DNA of 64,000 nucleotides from Hymenopus coronatus. Lineage: Eukaryota; Arthropoda; Insecta; Mantodea; Hymenopodidae. Every line of letters begins with the position of its first letter. Position 1 is the stretch's first letter. Under the pieces are notes generated by a model, which saw only the letters and a program-made list of their open reading frames with translations, had not been told where the DNA came from and searched no databases. Where the stretch lies: positions 21,085,001 through 21,149,000 of the forward strand of contig CM060882.1 in assembly GCA_030762935.1 (NCBI GenBank), in the 5' to 3' direction. Shown one piece after another: positions 53,067 to 64,000 of the stretch. The translations under genes were made by a program, and so were the position numbers.

Positions 53067-53110
53067 CTAACACAAGTTTTATAGAATGTCACTGTTCGCA
53101 ACATAAAAAC

Positions 53111-53988
53111 TCTGATATGTACCATTCACATGACTTTCTCTATATCCCTGCGACAAATTATTCATAAAAAGCTTATACTTCTATTTACTTTATGCTAATC
53201 AGAAAAAAATAGTAGAAATAGTTTTATTACTTGCTTCCTTGTAAGTATAAGCGAAATAAGGGACAACCGTAGGTTAAAGTGATAGTCAAAAGCTGGTTGC
53301 TCTATATCAATGAAGTTCCTTTGTTTATTTGGATAGGAGTTGACAAGTTTCTGCATGTGAAAAGTATAAGTTTTTCATAGCAGAAACCAAAAATAAGGAA
53401 TGTCTCAAAAACGACGAAATGTATATAACATAAATTGTGTGTTTTAACGTGCTCTACATTTTTTGTATAGTACGTTTTTGTCCATCACTTACGGTTTAAC
53501 AGTTATTCAAAATTCCGTAAAATTCATTCAGAATAAAGTACTCCTCAGAGGCTATTCCCAGAAAATTCAAGATATGCATTTTATTTGTCAGGTAAATATC
53601 TTTAATATACAACATTTTAATCAAAATCGTTAGAGCCATTTTTAAGAAAATCAAAATTTTCGAAAAAAGTTCCATGTAAAGGGTAGTTGGGGTGGGGGAT
53701 TATTCTCAAAATCTTCGTGTCGCATCCCTGGAAGATACTAGACTTAAATACCAAGTTTGGTATTTTACCGACTTTTCGTTTTTGAGTTATCGTGTTCACA
53801 GACACAAGGACACACTGACACACGGACACACACACACACACACACACACTGACCTTTTTGTGAAAATGCTTTTTTTTTATATTGGGCACCTAAAACATAT
53901 TTCCGGTGAAATCTCGGTATCGAATTTTGGGTGGAGTGCAATACCTTCTCTATACACTATGTACATAGTGCGTATGGAGAAAGTAAAA
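53111..53988 (+). mobile_element. HLE copy, full length, subfamily 1
   Basis: 5' 'tctgatatgtaccattcacatg'; 3' 'ctctatacactatgtacatagtgcgtatggagaaagtaaaa'. The (CA)n tract is at 53827-53848. It is very similar to 62687-63556, including 'gtagttggggtgggggat'. Confidence 0.92.
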
Positions 53989-54320
53989 ATCAAGGACAAT
54001 TAGGTGAAGTACTTTTGGACGGTAAACCTAGGAAACAAAAATGTAAACGTAAATAAACGTAAATTCAGATCGAACTGCTTGGTTTCTATCACCCATCCAA
54101 TCCTAAATATGCTTCTTGATATTTACTACCAGCGCTCAAATATAGTTTGCTACAGGACTCCGACATGGTGTTCCTTGCAGTTGAATGGTGACTGCTTTGT
54201 TGAATGAACACCAGTTAGCACAATTCTTCATGACATTTCCTAACAAGATGCTGCAAATGCATGATGACAGCCATAATTGACTACTACACATGTCTGCTCA
54301 AAAATTTCTTCATAATATAT
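53989..54320. other. Unique spacer
   Basis: A 67-codon frame (54004-54207) without a recognisable domain; otherwise nothing. Confidence 0.3.
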
Positions 54321-54640
54321 ACTGACTCGGCTCCAACATAAGGTTTCTAGCAGCTGCATGAAGACATCTCAGCTGTGTTTTATTACCTTCACACGCCAGT
54401 TTGTAAATTGCTGACACGGCTCCAAAATAAATAAGCTATCACTTAGATGACCTCAGGTAAGTTGGTTTCATTACTTGTATATGTATATTCACAAACTCCT
54501 TGAGGATATACACTGACATGGCTCCAAGATAAAGATACTAGCAGCTAGATGATTACCGCTCAGTCATCTAACTACTTGCATATCTATGTTCACAAACTGC
54601 TTAAGGATATGCACTGACATGGCTCCAAAATAAAAAAAAA
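54321..54640 (+). repeat. Tandem repeat, about 90-102 bp period, four starts
   Basis: 'actgac(t/a)(c/t)ggctccaa(c/a)ataa' begins at 54321, 54410, 54512 and 54613 (spacing 89, 102, 101). Shared inner parts are 'actagcagctagatga', 'cttgcatatctatgttcacaaactgctt' and 'aggatatgcactgacatgg'. It ends where an HLE has inserted. Confidence 0.8.
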
Positions 54641-55297
54641 TCTGATGTAGTCCATTCACATGACCTTCTTTACATCTCTGCAACAAATTATTGTTATATA
54701 GCTTATGCTTCCATTTATTTCATTCTAATCAAGGAAAATTTGGCAGAAATAGTCTTATTACCTTGCTTCCTTGTAAGCAGAAACGAAATAAGGGAGTACC
54801 ATAGGTTAAAGTGATAGCCAAAATCTGGTTGCTATGTGACTGAAGTTCCTTTGTTTGTATGGACAGGAGTTGACAAATACCTGTATGACAAAAATGTACT
54901 ATTTTTAAAGCTGGAATCAAAAGCAAGGAATACCTCAAGAACCATCAACTCCACGAAGAAACTGCATATAACATGAATTGTGTGTTTTAACCTCCTCTAC
55001 ATTTGTTGTGTGGTAAGTTTTTGTCCATGTCGCACATTTAGCAGTTATGCAAAATTCCGTATAATTCATCCAGAATAAAGTAGTTTTCAGAGGCTGTTAC
55101 CAGAAAACTCAAAATAAACATTTTATTTGTCAGGTAAATATCTTTAATATACGATATTTTAATCAAAATCGTTAGCTATTCTTAAGAAAATCAAAAATTT
55201 CGAAAGTTTTTCCATGTAAAGGATAGTTTAGGGTGGGGGAGGGATTTTATGGAAAATCATCGTGTCGCATCCTTAGATACCAAGTTTGGTTTTTTAA
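54641..55297 (+). mobile_element. HLE copy, 3' part missing
   Basis: 5' 'tctgatgtagtccattcacatg' to 'ataccaagtttggttttttaaac'. It is truncated at the internal palindrome. Confidence 0.85.
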
Positions 55298-55899
55298 ACG
55301 GGTCTGTTCGCAGGAGCATCAGGAAAGATGAGATGCACACCGGGACTCATAAGTCTGACACCGTGTAGGGAACCCGCGTCGAGTCGCAGCTCGTAGCAAA
55401 ATGGGAAGTTACCAGTCCGCGATGTGAAAACGTTTATTCACAGGGGAAGGGAATTAAGAGGGAGATTGGCGCGAAGGGAAGGTGAAACAGCTAAAATAAT
55501 TTGTGATCGGATTTGTTTTGGGGAGGCTAATGAGTTCTTGTACTTTGGACGGCCAGGGGAAAAGTGAAACATTACGTACGGAAAAGTAAAGGGCATTAGA
55601 AACAAGTAACAGAGTTTCATTCAGGTTTCTCTCCGCACACCCTGAGACCATCACACAGTTCCTTAGCTAGCGGGCAATCCAACCTGTTTCCTTATTCCCC
55701 TCCAAAGCCCCGAAACAATAATTCCCGCCACACCACATAGACGCTGAAAAGCATGGGGGATAGTACAGAGCCTTCGGGTGTCCGCCTCTTATAGGCTTTG
55801 TGTATATTTGTGTCCCGCAACTGAAACAACAGAAGATCAGTGTTTTAGATATGAGTGCAGTAGATGAAAGATGTGTGCTGGAAGCTCCAAACAGACGAG
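55298..55899. other. Unassigned region upstream of the LINE
   Basis: Moderately G+C-rich, 'ggagcatcaggaaagatgagatgcacacc'. A minus-strand frame at 55667-55987 and two at 55438-55654 are probably non-coding. It may be part of the LINE's 5' half, but I see no motif that shows it. Confidence 0.35.
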
Positions 55900-57890
55900 C
55901 TTTAGAAGACCTACAGAAGGCTATAAAAGCATTGTTATGACAAATAATAGAGTCCTCGCACAATAAGCCTAGCATCATATGGAACATTATTAAAATGGAG
56001 ACTGGTAAGCATCGTTCAGAAAACGATATAAAATATTACAGAAACCAAGAGATTATCAGCAGATAGCAACTGCATTTAATGAATATTTCATCCAAGTAAC
56101 AGAAAACATATTCATAAAGAATCAACTTAAGGATGATCCAATTTATTACCTTTCTTACCGTCTAGAAAATGTCACGTCTTTGCAGAAAGTACCCCACAAG
56201 TGCAAACGAATTAAAAAAGCAATGCAGTTGTTTAAAAGCAAGAATTCATCAGCATTTGACGAAATAACCACAAAAATATTAAGACTATGTGATTATACTA
56301 TTTGCAAACCTTTAAGCCATATATGTAGCACGTCACTTTTAACATGGACATTCCCAGACAGCTTCAGATATTCAGTTGTTAAACCATTATACAACAAAGG
56401 GCAAAACTCACAAATGTCAAACTATAGACCGGCAATTTTACTTATATCTATTCCAATATCTTTGAAAATGTATTTCAAAGAACTTATCACCATCTAGATA
56501 AACATGATATTTTAGTAAAAGAACAGTTTGGATTCCGAAGAAATATCACGAAGCGATCCCATCCAATATTTTACTTATATCCTTGGATGACAAACTTAAT
56601 GCACGAAGAATATTCTGTGCCCTATCACAGGCGTTTGACTGTGGTATTCATAAAATTCTTCCAAGAAAATTATCACACTATGGTATTAGAGACAAAGGGT
56701 ATCCATGGATTGCATCTTAACTTATCGAAAGCAAAAGCAAATGGTTATAATAACCATTTCAATTAATAGAAATGCATACTCTGAACGGACTGAAATAAAG
56801 CATGGTGTGCCACAAAGTTCTATACTGGATCCTTTATTAGTTTAACTCAATATTAATAATCTACTTGCAGTCGTAAACAACAATACTTATCCAATTATTT
56901 TTGCAGATTATACAAGTATTACAATTAAAGAACCCAAAACCAGTCAGTTCAAAATCTTCAGTATACCAAATATCTGGCTTGAAAGTAACAAACTTTGCAT
57001 AAATGTTTTTAAAAGACTAACTACATTAAGTTTTTCACAAAGCAAAGAAGCATTTCAGACTTAAGGCTAGAATATGAAAATAATCAAATTGCAGATACTA
57101 ACAATATAAAATTCCTGGGTTTTATTATACATCGCAACATGAACTGGAAACACCATATTGATTATATCTTACCCAAACTGGTCTCTGCGTGTTTTGCAAT
57201 CAGTTCATTAATTCAGCTTATAAATAAAAGTATTCTAAACACAGCTTATTATACTTATTTTCATTCACTGATGAGCTATGGAATAATATTTTGCGAAAAT
57301 TCGGTAGATGCCAAAAAATGTTTATTATGCATAAAAAGGTAATAATAAAATTGATAGGGACAAGACAATCAACTCGAATGTTTGGAATTTTTAGCTTGCG
57401 AAAATTTTCTAGCCGTATTCTTATTTGCAATAAATATCTGAGAAAATTTACAAAAATGCATATATATATATATATGTTTTATAACAAAGAGAGTAGTCAC
57501 AGACAGGACTTACATAGACCAAGAAATAATTTGAAGATATTCTAAAAAGGGGTTCACTACAATGATATAGTTTTTTTAATTCACTTTCGTCTCCTATAAA
57601 GAAGTTGCATCTGAGCAAAGGCAAGTTTAGGTCAGAATTAAAAAAAAAAACACTCATTAGTGCACCTTCTATACAGAGGAACATTTCATTGTCAAAAAAT
57701 ACTAGGACTATTACTTTAGTGTCGTAAATATATGAATGCATACTTTACAAATTGGTTTTTGGAAATCGACATCTAATTGTAAATTATGCAGTATTAATAC
57801 CTTGAAATGTTAATATCTGCTAATCTTTGTAAATAAATGTATTCATAATTATTATAGTAACCAATAAATGTAATTTCTGACTTGATCTAC
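55900..57890 (+). mobile_element. jockey-type non-LTR retrotransposon, decayed
   Basis: Reverse-transcriptase sequence in several frames, ending in an A-rich 3' region ('gtaaccaataaatgtaatttc' at about 57858-57880). The 5' start cannot be placed. Confidence 0.8.
55965..57480 (+). pseudogene. Reverse transcriptase of a jockey-type LINE (dead)
   Basis: In order: 'IIWNIIKMETGKH' (about 55977), 'TAFNEYFIQVTENIF' (56067), 'LFKSKNSSAFDEITTKIL' and 'PLSHICSTSLLTWTFPDSFRYSVVKPLYNKG' plus 'NYRPAILLISI' (frame 56180-56497), 'EQFGFRRNITKRS' (56520), 'GVPQSSILDPLL' (56801) and 'PIIFADYTS' (56892). The catalytic Y/F-A-D-D box has FADY, so the second Asp is lost. Then 'NIKFLGFIIHRNMNWKHHIDYILPKL' and 'YYTYFHSLMSYGIIF' (57104-57330). 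Many frameshifts and stops are present. This order is that of the jockey superfamily, recognised from memory. The LINE could have driven SINE retroposition in this genome, but no tail match with SINEs A-F is evident. Confidence 0.82.
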
Positions 57891-57937
57891 ACCATAAAGA
57901 CGGAGAGATTCATAGTGAATCTTAACAGTTGACTTAC
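57891..57937. other. Short spacer (putative intron start on the minus strand)
   Basis: Between the LINE 3' end and the candidate exon. Confidence 0.3.
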
Positions 57938-58005
57938 CTCATGACCGCTCCGTCACACTGTTGCCACGTCTTCCCGTCCACAGCTGCAACAGGACCATAA
58001 GCCAT
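57938..58005 (-). CDS. Candidate first coding exon
   Basis: On the minus strand 'gaaaATGG' (ATG at 58005-58003, good start context) opens 22 codons, MAYGPVAAVDGKTWQQCDGA..., up to CATGAG|gtaagtc, a consensus donor (57938/57937). There is no stop before the donor, and it lies outside repeats. The downstream exon is not found; the LINE begins within the putative intron. I recognise no protein. Short length makes chance occurrence possible. Confidence 0.35.
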
Positions 58006-59333
58006 TTTCAAACAAACTAAAACACTTGTGTAATTGCACACAGAACAACAGCACATAAACAGTAAGTAGCAAAGCAAACTAGGGTAGTACAAACGGGTAC
58101 TCGCGTCAACTGAAACTGCATTGGCGAACGTTCGTTACATCTTGCAATAAGAATGACATCATTGCTTACGCAACATGAATCTATTGGCAGAGAGGCAGAC
58201 ACACCTCTTATGTCTCTATGCTTGCGAAGTATGGGGCATGGCAGCAGACACCTGATTTCTCTGGTTACAGCGGATACAGAATAGAGGACTACAGTCAATC
58301 TATTCTGTATGTTGACGTTTCTCATTGAAGCTACTACACGAAGCTTCAGTCCTTCCATATGGGGAGAATGTAATTAGGTGCCGGGTTAAAAAATTCTACG
58401 CCAGGATGGACGAACGTGAGAACGGACTTGTTCGATCACAGGGGGGCTACTTTCTAACTGATCGCCGATAGAGGCAGTACCGGGTTCCCGGCATGGCTTG
58501 CGGGCAGCCCTGGTAACAACGGCTTCAATCCAGCCAACAGCAGCAAGTTAAACTAAATACTCTCCCCTTCCAACTTTGGGAGAGGTTACTAAAAAAATTG
58601 AACTCCAACAAAAACAAATATTCAAACAAAGAAAAACACCAGCAGAGCAGATGAAAAGTATACTGCTCCTGAGATGGTAGCCGATAGGGAGCCTATCATT
58701 AGCGCTACCTCCTTAACACCAATACCCGAAACTCCATCAAGGCACCAAAACGCAACAATCCGTCATTCCTGTCGTTAAACCCAGCAACAACACCTAGGCT
58801 CACCACATGTCTACCAGATCTCGCAAAAACGCACATCTCTTATCAGCTGAGAGTATGTGCTGACTCAGGGATCTCTGAGGATCTCTTCGACTTTAGACTT
58901 GGACTTTGTGTCTAATCACAAAAAAGGATACAATAAATGCAATGTAATGAAATGCAAGAAACCTTCTTTGATTGGCAACGCTGTAGTAAAATGGACAGGA
59001 GAGCTCTCTCTTCTTCCCCCGGTCCTCGCTTTCCCATAAATCTAGTAAGCAGGAAAGGGTGCGTACGTAGTACAAACTACAACGTAAACTGATATGGAGC
59101 TGATTACGGAGGTCGTCAAGCTGACATCCATGGCATAGCAGGATGAGTAAAGAAACCAGTAACCAAGGTCTCTGTTTCTCGGGAGAAAGTTCTTCATCAT
59201 TCGGAACAAGAAGAAATAGCAGGGTTCCGGCAGCAATTCATAACGTAATTCGTCCAGTTTGGTTACGATAGCTCATGACGAATTTGCTGTGGTTGTCGTG
59301 TTTAAGCAAAAATGTCTTTATTCGCCAAATGTC
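58006..59333. other. Non-repetitive island
   Basis: No HLE or SINE. A 113-codon minus frame (58017-58358) and small frames at 58857-59236 show no domain. 'cgatagaggcagtaccgggttcccggcatggc' (about 58466) is G+C-rich. If the exon at 57938-58005 is real, its leader and promoter would lie here. Confidence 0.35.
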
Positions 59334-59828
59334 TCTTACAATGTACATACAGATAGAGAAGTATTGTATTCCATCCAAAAATTCTATGTCAAGATTTCAC
59401 CGGAAATACATGTTTTAGGACCCCCTGAATAACAAAAAAGGCATTTTCAGAAGCAGGACCGTGTGTCTGTGGACGGCATAGCTCAAAAACCAAAAGACTG
59501 TTAAATACCAAACTTGGTATTTAAGTTCAGTATCTTCCAAGGATGTCACACGAAGATTTTCAAGAAATGGGAAATTTTTCGAAAATATTGTTCTTCTTAA
59601 AAATAGCTATAACAATTTTCATTAAAATACCACCTATTAAAGCCGTTTCTACCACAAATAAAATGTAAATCTTGAATTATCTGCAAATAGCTTCTAAAGA
59701 CCTGTTTATTTGGGATGACTTTTGATTAATTTGATATGACTAGTAAACCATAAGAGATAGACAAAAACTTAGTACACAAAAAATGTAGATCCTGTTGAAA
59801 TACACAAGTTATAACATATACATTTTTT
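59334..59828 (-). mobile_element. HLE copy, 5' third missing
   Basis: 'acatacagatagagaagtattgtattccatcc' to 'aaaatgtagatcctgttgaaatacac...tatacattttttt', breaking at the internal A/T tract. The GT tract is nearly absent. Confidence 0.82.
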
Positions 59829-60113
59829 TTAAATTATCATGTAAAATATGAATTGCCGCTTCCATTGACAATTATGGCCTCAGCCACTTCGGAAACTTTC
59901 GTTCAATGACCAGCGAGATTCATATCGCCGACTTTTTCATTAATTTCTCCACTAACCATATCTGCCAGGCATCCTGGGCGCTCATTATCAAAAACTGATG
60001 CTTGATCATGTTTAAAGTCATTGAACCTGTTCTCATAGATAGCGCAAAATCCCCACAAATAGCATACAATGTCGCTTTTATCTACTCGCAAGATTTCCAA
60101 TCCAAAAGTAAAA
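59829..60113. other. Unique spacer
   Basis: A 90-codon minus frame (59903-60175) crosses into HLE; no domain recognised. Confidence 0.3.
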
Positions 60114-60902
60114 ACCTTATGTGTTCCATTTACGTAACTTTCTCTAGCTATTCCACAAACAAACTTTACTTTCAAAAGATTGTTCTTTGTAAACGTCTTC
60201 CTACTCTAGATAAACGCTAGCAGAACTGCATTTCTCACTTGCTTTCTTGTAAGTTGAAGGGAAATAAGGGAATACATTAGCCTAAAACGATAATCAAATC
60301 TTTTAAAAGTTGATCACTGTGTGAAACAATTGTTGTTCGGTTCGCTTTCATGGTTTGAGGAAAGTTAAACTAGTTTAAAATTGAAACGGCCAACTACAAG
60401 AATCGCATATATCACATAAATTATGTGCTTTAACAAGATATACATTTTTAGTAAGCTTTTGTCCAGCTCTTACCAAAATTCTGCAAACTCCTTCAGAATA
60501 AAGCTATCTTCAGAAAAAAATCCCAGCACATTAAAAAAAAAAAAAGTTATTTCTCATATAAAAATCCTTAATATACGGTGTTTTAATCAAAATCATTAGA
60601 GCCATTTTTAAGAAATTCCAAATTTTGTAAGTTGTTCCATGTAAAGGATAATAGGGAAGGGGATTTATGTCGCATCCTTGAAAGATACTGAACTTAAGTA
60701 CCAAGTTTGGTATTTAAGCGACTTTATTTTTTGAGCTACTCACTCCCAAGACTTACACACGGACATTTTTCTAAAAATGCTTTCTTCGGACCCAAAGGAC
60801 TTCAAAACATAGATTTCCAGTGAAATCTCGATATCTACATTTTTGAATCCAATACAATACCTTCTCTACCCACTATGTGCATATGGGGTAGGGAAAGTAA
60901 AA
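60114..60902 (+). mobile_element. HLE copy, full length, subfamily 2-like
   Basis: 5' 'ccttatgtgttccatttacgtaactttctctagctattcc'; 3' 'ctctacccactatgtgcatatggggtagggaaagtaaaa'. The middle is diverged ('aattgaaacggccaactac'). Confidence 0.8.
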
Positions 60903-60965
60903 AGTGAATCACTACAAAATTCTGCAATTTTTCAATTTTAGCGAAAACACATTAAAGCAATAACT

Positions 60966-61008
60966 CCCCATTTGTAGTAAAAGCGGGCGTAAAACTCTAT
61001 CAAAAAAA
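60966..61008 (+). mobile_element. SINE-D tail fragment
   Basis: 'ccccatttgtagtaaaagcgggcgtaaaactctatcaaaaaa' equals the tail of the 2191 copy ('ccatttgtagtaaaagcgagcgttaaacactatcaaaaaa'). Confidence 0.7.
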
Positions 61009-61016
61009 CTAAAATA

Positions 61017-61693
61017 TCTGATACGCTCCATTCAATGACATTCTCTACATCTCTACAATAAAGTATTATTAAAAAGTGTATTCTTCTATTTACTTCATGC
61101 TAATAGAGATAAAATTAGGTCTGATTACTTGCTTTCTTGTAAGTAGACGGGAAATAAGGGAGTACCTTAGGCTAATGCGAAAGTCAAATGTTTTAGAACT
61201 GTCGTTATGCGATTGTCATTGCAAATCGCTTCTTTGTCGACCAGGAGTAGAACAAAAGAAAAACGGACACTTTCTGTCTGAGAAAAGTATAATTACTTTA
61301 CAATTGAAACCAATATCAAGGAATATCTTGGAAACAGTTACCCTCCCCCCCCCAACAAAAACGTAAAGAGCATAAATTGCGTGCTTTGACGAGATCTACA
61401 GTTTTGTGCAGTAAACTTTTCTCTATCACTTAGGGATTACCACTTAAGAAACCTTTGGCAAAATTCATCCAGAGTAAAAAGGTCTTCAGGGGCTATTCCC
61501 AGAAAATTTAAAATATACATTTTTTTTTGGATGAAAATATCTTTAATGTACGGGGTTTTCGTTAGAACCTATTTTTTTAAAATCAAAATTTTCGAAAATT
61601 CTTCCATTCAGCAGGGTATTTTGTGGTGGAGGAATTTTCTTACAATTTTCTAGTCGCACCCTTGGACGACGGTAAACTTAAATACCAATTTAT
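61017..61693 (+). mobile_element. HLE copy, chimeric subfamilies, 3'-truncated
   Basis: The 5' end has the subfamily 1 'cattctctacatctctac', whereas the body is subfamily 2 ('gtcgttatgcgattgtcattgcaaatcgc...agtagaac'). A C(10) run occurs at 61344-61353. It ends near 'cttaaataccaattta'. Confidence 0.8.
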
Positions 61694-61977
61694 GTATATA
61701 TATACTTTATTTTCGTAGAGTTCACCGTTTTTGAGATATTCCTTTTTATTGGTTTCAGTTTTAAAATACTCCTACGTATCTCATACGGGAATTTGTTAAC
61801 CTCTGGCCATACGAACCAAGGAAGTTCCATAACATACCAACCAGCTTTTAAAACATTTGACCATCGGTTTAGCCTATGGTACTCCCTTATTTCCCTCGTA
61901 CTTACAAGGTAGCAAGTATTTAGCCCATTTCTGCTAATTTTTTCTGAATTAGGATGAAGTAAATAAAGCTATGGGGT
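61694..61977 (-). mobile_element. HLE 5' third
   Basis: 'ttttcgtagagttcaccgtttttgagatattcc' to 'tctgaattaggatgaagtaaataaagc'. The tip is missing. Confidence 0.75.
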
Positions 61978-61978
61978 C

Positions 61979-62159
61979 TTTACTTTCTCTTCACGTACTA
62001 TGTACATAGTGTTTAGAGAAGGTATTGTAATGCACCCAAAAATTAGAGTTCGAGATTTCGCCGGAACATACCTACGCTTTGGGTCACTCTGAATCCAAAA
62101 ACGGCATTTTTAGAAAAAGTCCGCATGCGTGTGTGTGTGTGTGTGTGTGCGCGCCCTCG

Positions 62160-62190
<31 letters not shown>

Positions 62191-62680
62191 CCTTGGACAA
62201 CATTGCTCAAAACCGAAAAGTTTTTGATATTTAAGTTTGATATCTTCCTCGAAGATTTTGAAGAAAATCCCCCTAACCTCAACTACAGTTTACATGGAAA
62301 AAATTTCGAAAATGTTGATCTCAAAAATTGCTCTGACGATTTTGATTATAATCTCTTATATATAAGATATATACATGGCAAATAAAATGTAATCTGGAAA
62401 TTTTGGAAATAACGTCTGAATATGTCCGAATTCTGAATGATTTTTATTGAGTTTTGCATAACTGGTACACAAGAGATAGAAAAAAGCTTATTACACAAAA
62501 TACGTAGATCTCGATAAAATGCACAATTTATGTCTGATCCACCCTTTTAGTGGAGCTGGCTGTTTTCGAGACATTCCTTGATATTGATTTCAGTTTTAAA
62601 ATAAACTGTTCTCATACGGGAACTTGTCAACTCCTGACCACTCAAAGAAGCGGATTTCAATCCCATAGCGACCACATTTT
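61979..62680 (-). mobile_element. HLE copy, 5' end missing
   Basis: 'tttactttctcttcacgtactatgtacatagtgtttagagaagg'. A compound GT microsatellite with a GCGC interruption spans 62128-62191. It ends around 'caatcccatagcgaccac' where the next copy begins. Confidence 0.82.
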
Positions 62681-62686
62681 AAAAAA

Positions 62687-63556
62687 TCTGATGTGTACCA
62701 TTCACATGACTTTCTCCATATCCCTGCAACAAATAATTCTTAAAAAGCTTATACTTCTATTTACTTTATGCTAATCAGAAAAAAATTAGCAGAAATAGTC
62801 TTATTACTCGCTTCCTTGTAAGTAGAAGCGAAATAAGGGACAACCGTAGGTTAAAGTGACAGCCAAAAGCTGCTTGCTATGGCAATGAAGTTCCTTTGTT
62901 TATATGGATAGGAGTTGACAAGTTCCTGTATGAGAAAAGTATACGTTTTTCATAGCAGAAACCAAAAATAAGTGATGTCACAAAAACGACGAACTCCACG
63001 AAAAAAATGTATATAACATAAATTGTGTGTTTTAATGTGCTCTACATGTTTTGTGTAGTAAGTTTTTGTCCATCTCTTACGGTTTGGCAGTCATTCAAAA
63101 TTTAGTAAAATTCTTCCAGAATAAACTACTCTTCAGAGGCTTTTCACAGAAAATTCAAGATATACATTTCATTTGTCAGTTAAATATGTTCAATATCCGA
63201 AATTTTAATCAAAATCGTTAGAGCCATTTTTGAGAAAATCAAAATTTTCGAAAAAAGTTCCATGTAAAGGGTAGTTGGGGGTGGGGGGGATTTTTCTCAA
63301 AATCTTCGTGTCGCATCGCTGAAAGATACTAAACTTAAATACCAGGTTTGGTATTTTACCGACTTTTCGTTTTTGAGTTATCGTGTTCACAGACACACGG
63401 ACACACACACACACGGACCTTTTTGTGAAAATGCTTTTTTTGGATATTGGGGACCCTAAAACATATATTTCCGGTGAAATCTCGGTATCGAATTTTTGGA
63501 GCAGTGCAATACTTTCTCTATACACTATGTACATAGCGCGTATTGGGAAAGTAAAA
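62687..63556 (+). mobile_element. HLE copy, full length, subfamily 1
   Basis: 5' A(6)TCTGATGTGTACCATTCACATG; 3' 'ctctatacactatgtacatagcgcgtattgggaaagtaaaa'. The internal palindrome and CA tract (63391-63413) are intact. It is the sister of 53111-53988. Confidence 0.92.
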
Positions 63557-63641
63557 ATTTGACTGTCAGTTTAGCCTAGTGTATTCCCTTGATTCCCTTC
63601 TGCTTATAAGAAACTAAGTAATAAGACCATTTCTGCTAATG
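63557..63641 (-). mobile_element. HLE 5' fragment
   Basis: 'gtcagtttagcctagtgtattccc' to 'agtaataagaccatttctgctaatg', cut by the microsatellite. Confidence 0.65.
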
Positions 63642-63740
63642 TAGGTAGGTAGGTGGTTGGGAGGGAGGGAGGGAGGGAGGGAGGGAGGGAGGTAGGGTAG
63701 GGTAAGGTTAGGTACTAGGTATGTATGTATTTATTCTCTG
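63642..63740. repeat. (GGGA)n / (TAGG)n microsatellite
   Basis: 'taggtaggtagg', then seven or eight GGGA units at 63660-63692, then degenerate 'ggtagggtagggtaaggttagg' and 'tatgtatgtat'. Confidence 0.85.
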
Positions 63741-64000
63741 CAATTGGGCACTGCTCGGTGGCAGAGTTAAATTCACTTACAATAATAATTTTACAGTTAA
63801 ATTAAGCATAGTAATACAACTAACATATTATATATACATGGTTTTTTTTTAATGCCTAACTTCTTATTATTCACTATAACAATACTTATTTCAATTACCA
63901 GCTTGATTATAGGCAGTTATTATGAAGCCTCAACATTAATACTATGCATTACTAATATATTAATAATAATATATACACTAATACAATTTTTGAAATCCTT
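63741..64000. other. AT-rich window end
   Basis: 'gcactgctcggtggcagag' is the only G+C-rich part. Nothing recognised. Confidence 0.3.

Noticed and set aside
58017..58358. A 113-codon minus-strand frame
   Set aside because: No domain, signal or splice context. It ends close to the candidate exon at 57938-58005 but in no evident relation to it.
63690..63715. Insect telomeric repeat (TTAGG)n
   Set aside because: Only one or two TTAGG-like units occur within a GGGA/TAGG microsatellite.
1..64000. HLE array as a satellite DNA
   Set aside because: Copies vary in orientation, truncation and spacing, and are interrupted by unique DNA and nested insertions; there is no regular tandem period.
1..64000. 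CRISPR array or bacterial operons
   Set aside because: No regularly spaced identical repeats and no closely packed long reading frames or ribosome-binding sites; all signs are eukaryotic.

Overview
This is eukaryotic, AT-rich nuclear DNA, most probably from an insect or other arthropod. The evidence is the combination of tRNA-derived SINEs, a DD34D mariner, a Penelope-like element with a GIY-YIG endonuclease, a jockey-type LINE, a relic of a protein family familiar from arthropod gene sets, and complete absence of bacterial gene organisation. The species cannot be named from the sequence.

By eye, more than half of the window (roughly 35 kb) is one dispersed, non-coding element family, here called HLE (Helentron-like element; provisional name). 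A complete copy is about 0.8-0.9 kb. It starts at (A)nTCTGATGTGTTCCATTCACATG and ends at a long palindrome followed by TAGAGAAAGTAAAA. The 10-12 bp sequence ACTTTCTCTA(C/GC) near the 5' end is repeated inverted at the 3' end. Inside are an AAATACCAA/TTGGTATTT inverted repeat and a (CA)n microsatellite. Copies lie in both orientations, abut each other at A-rich junctions and are often nested, with no visible target-site duplication other than A's. This architecture resembles non-autonomous Helentrons (HINE/DINE-1 type). No Rep/helicase gene is present, so the class is an inference. Two subfamilies differ in body sequence and in both ends, and their ends change together.

Six SINE families (A-F, provisional) are inserted in or between HLE copies; SINE-A and SINE-F show clear target-site duplications. 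Other mobile DNA: two dead mariners (14663-15725 and 37786-38885), a 5'-truncated Penelope-like element inside an HLE (40409-about 41100), a decayed jockey-type LINE (about 55900-57890), an N-terminal relic of a DDE-type transposase (46440-46935) and a small MITE-like palindrome (30364-30509).

Host-gene signals are sparse. Candidates are: a TATA-box, short leader exon and secreted-protein-like reading frame at 31758-32283, whose signal peptide is out of frame with its only nearby ATG; a possible terminal coding exon at 52803-53066; a possible first coding exon on the minus strand at 57938-58005; and the broken arthropod-family pseudogene at 43500-46100. Non-repetitive islands (6141-7167, 12858-13437, 18916-19481, 28843-29737, 58006-59333) hold no gene I can support. 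The window therefore looks like intergenic or large-intron DNA swollen by repeated rounds of HLE and SINE insertion, with at most a few exons between.
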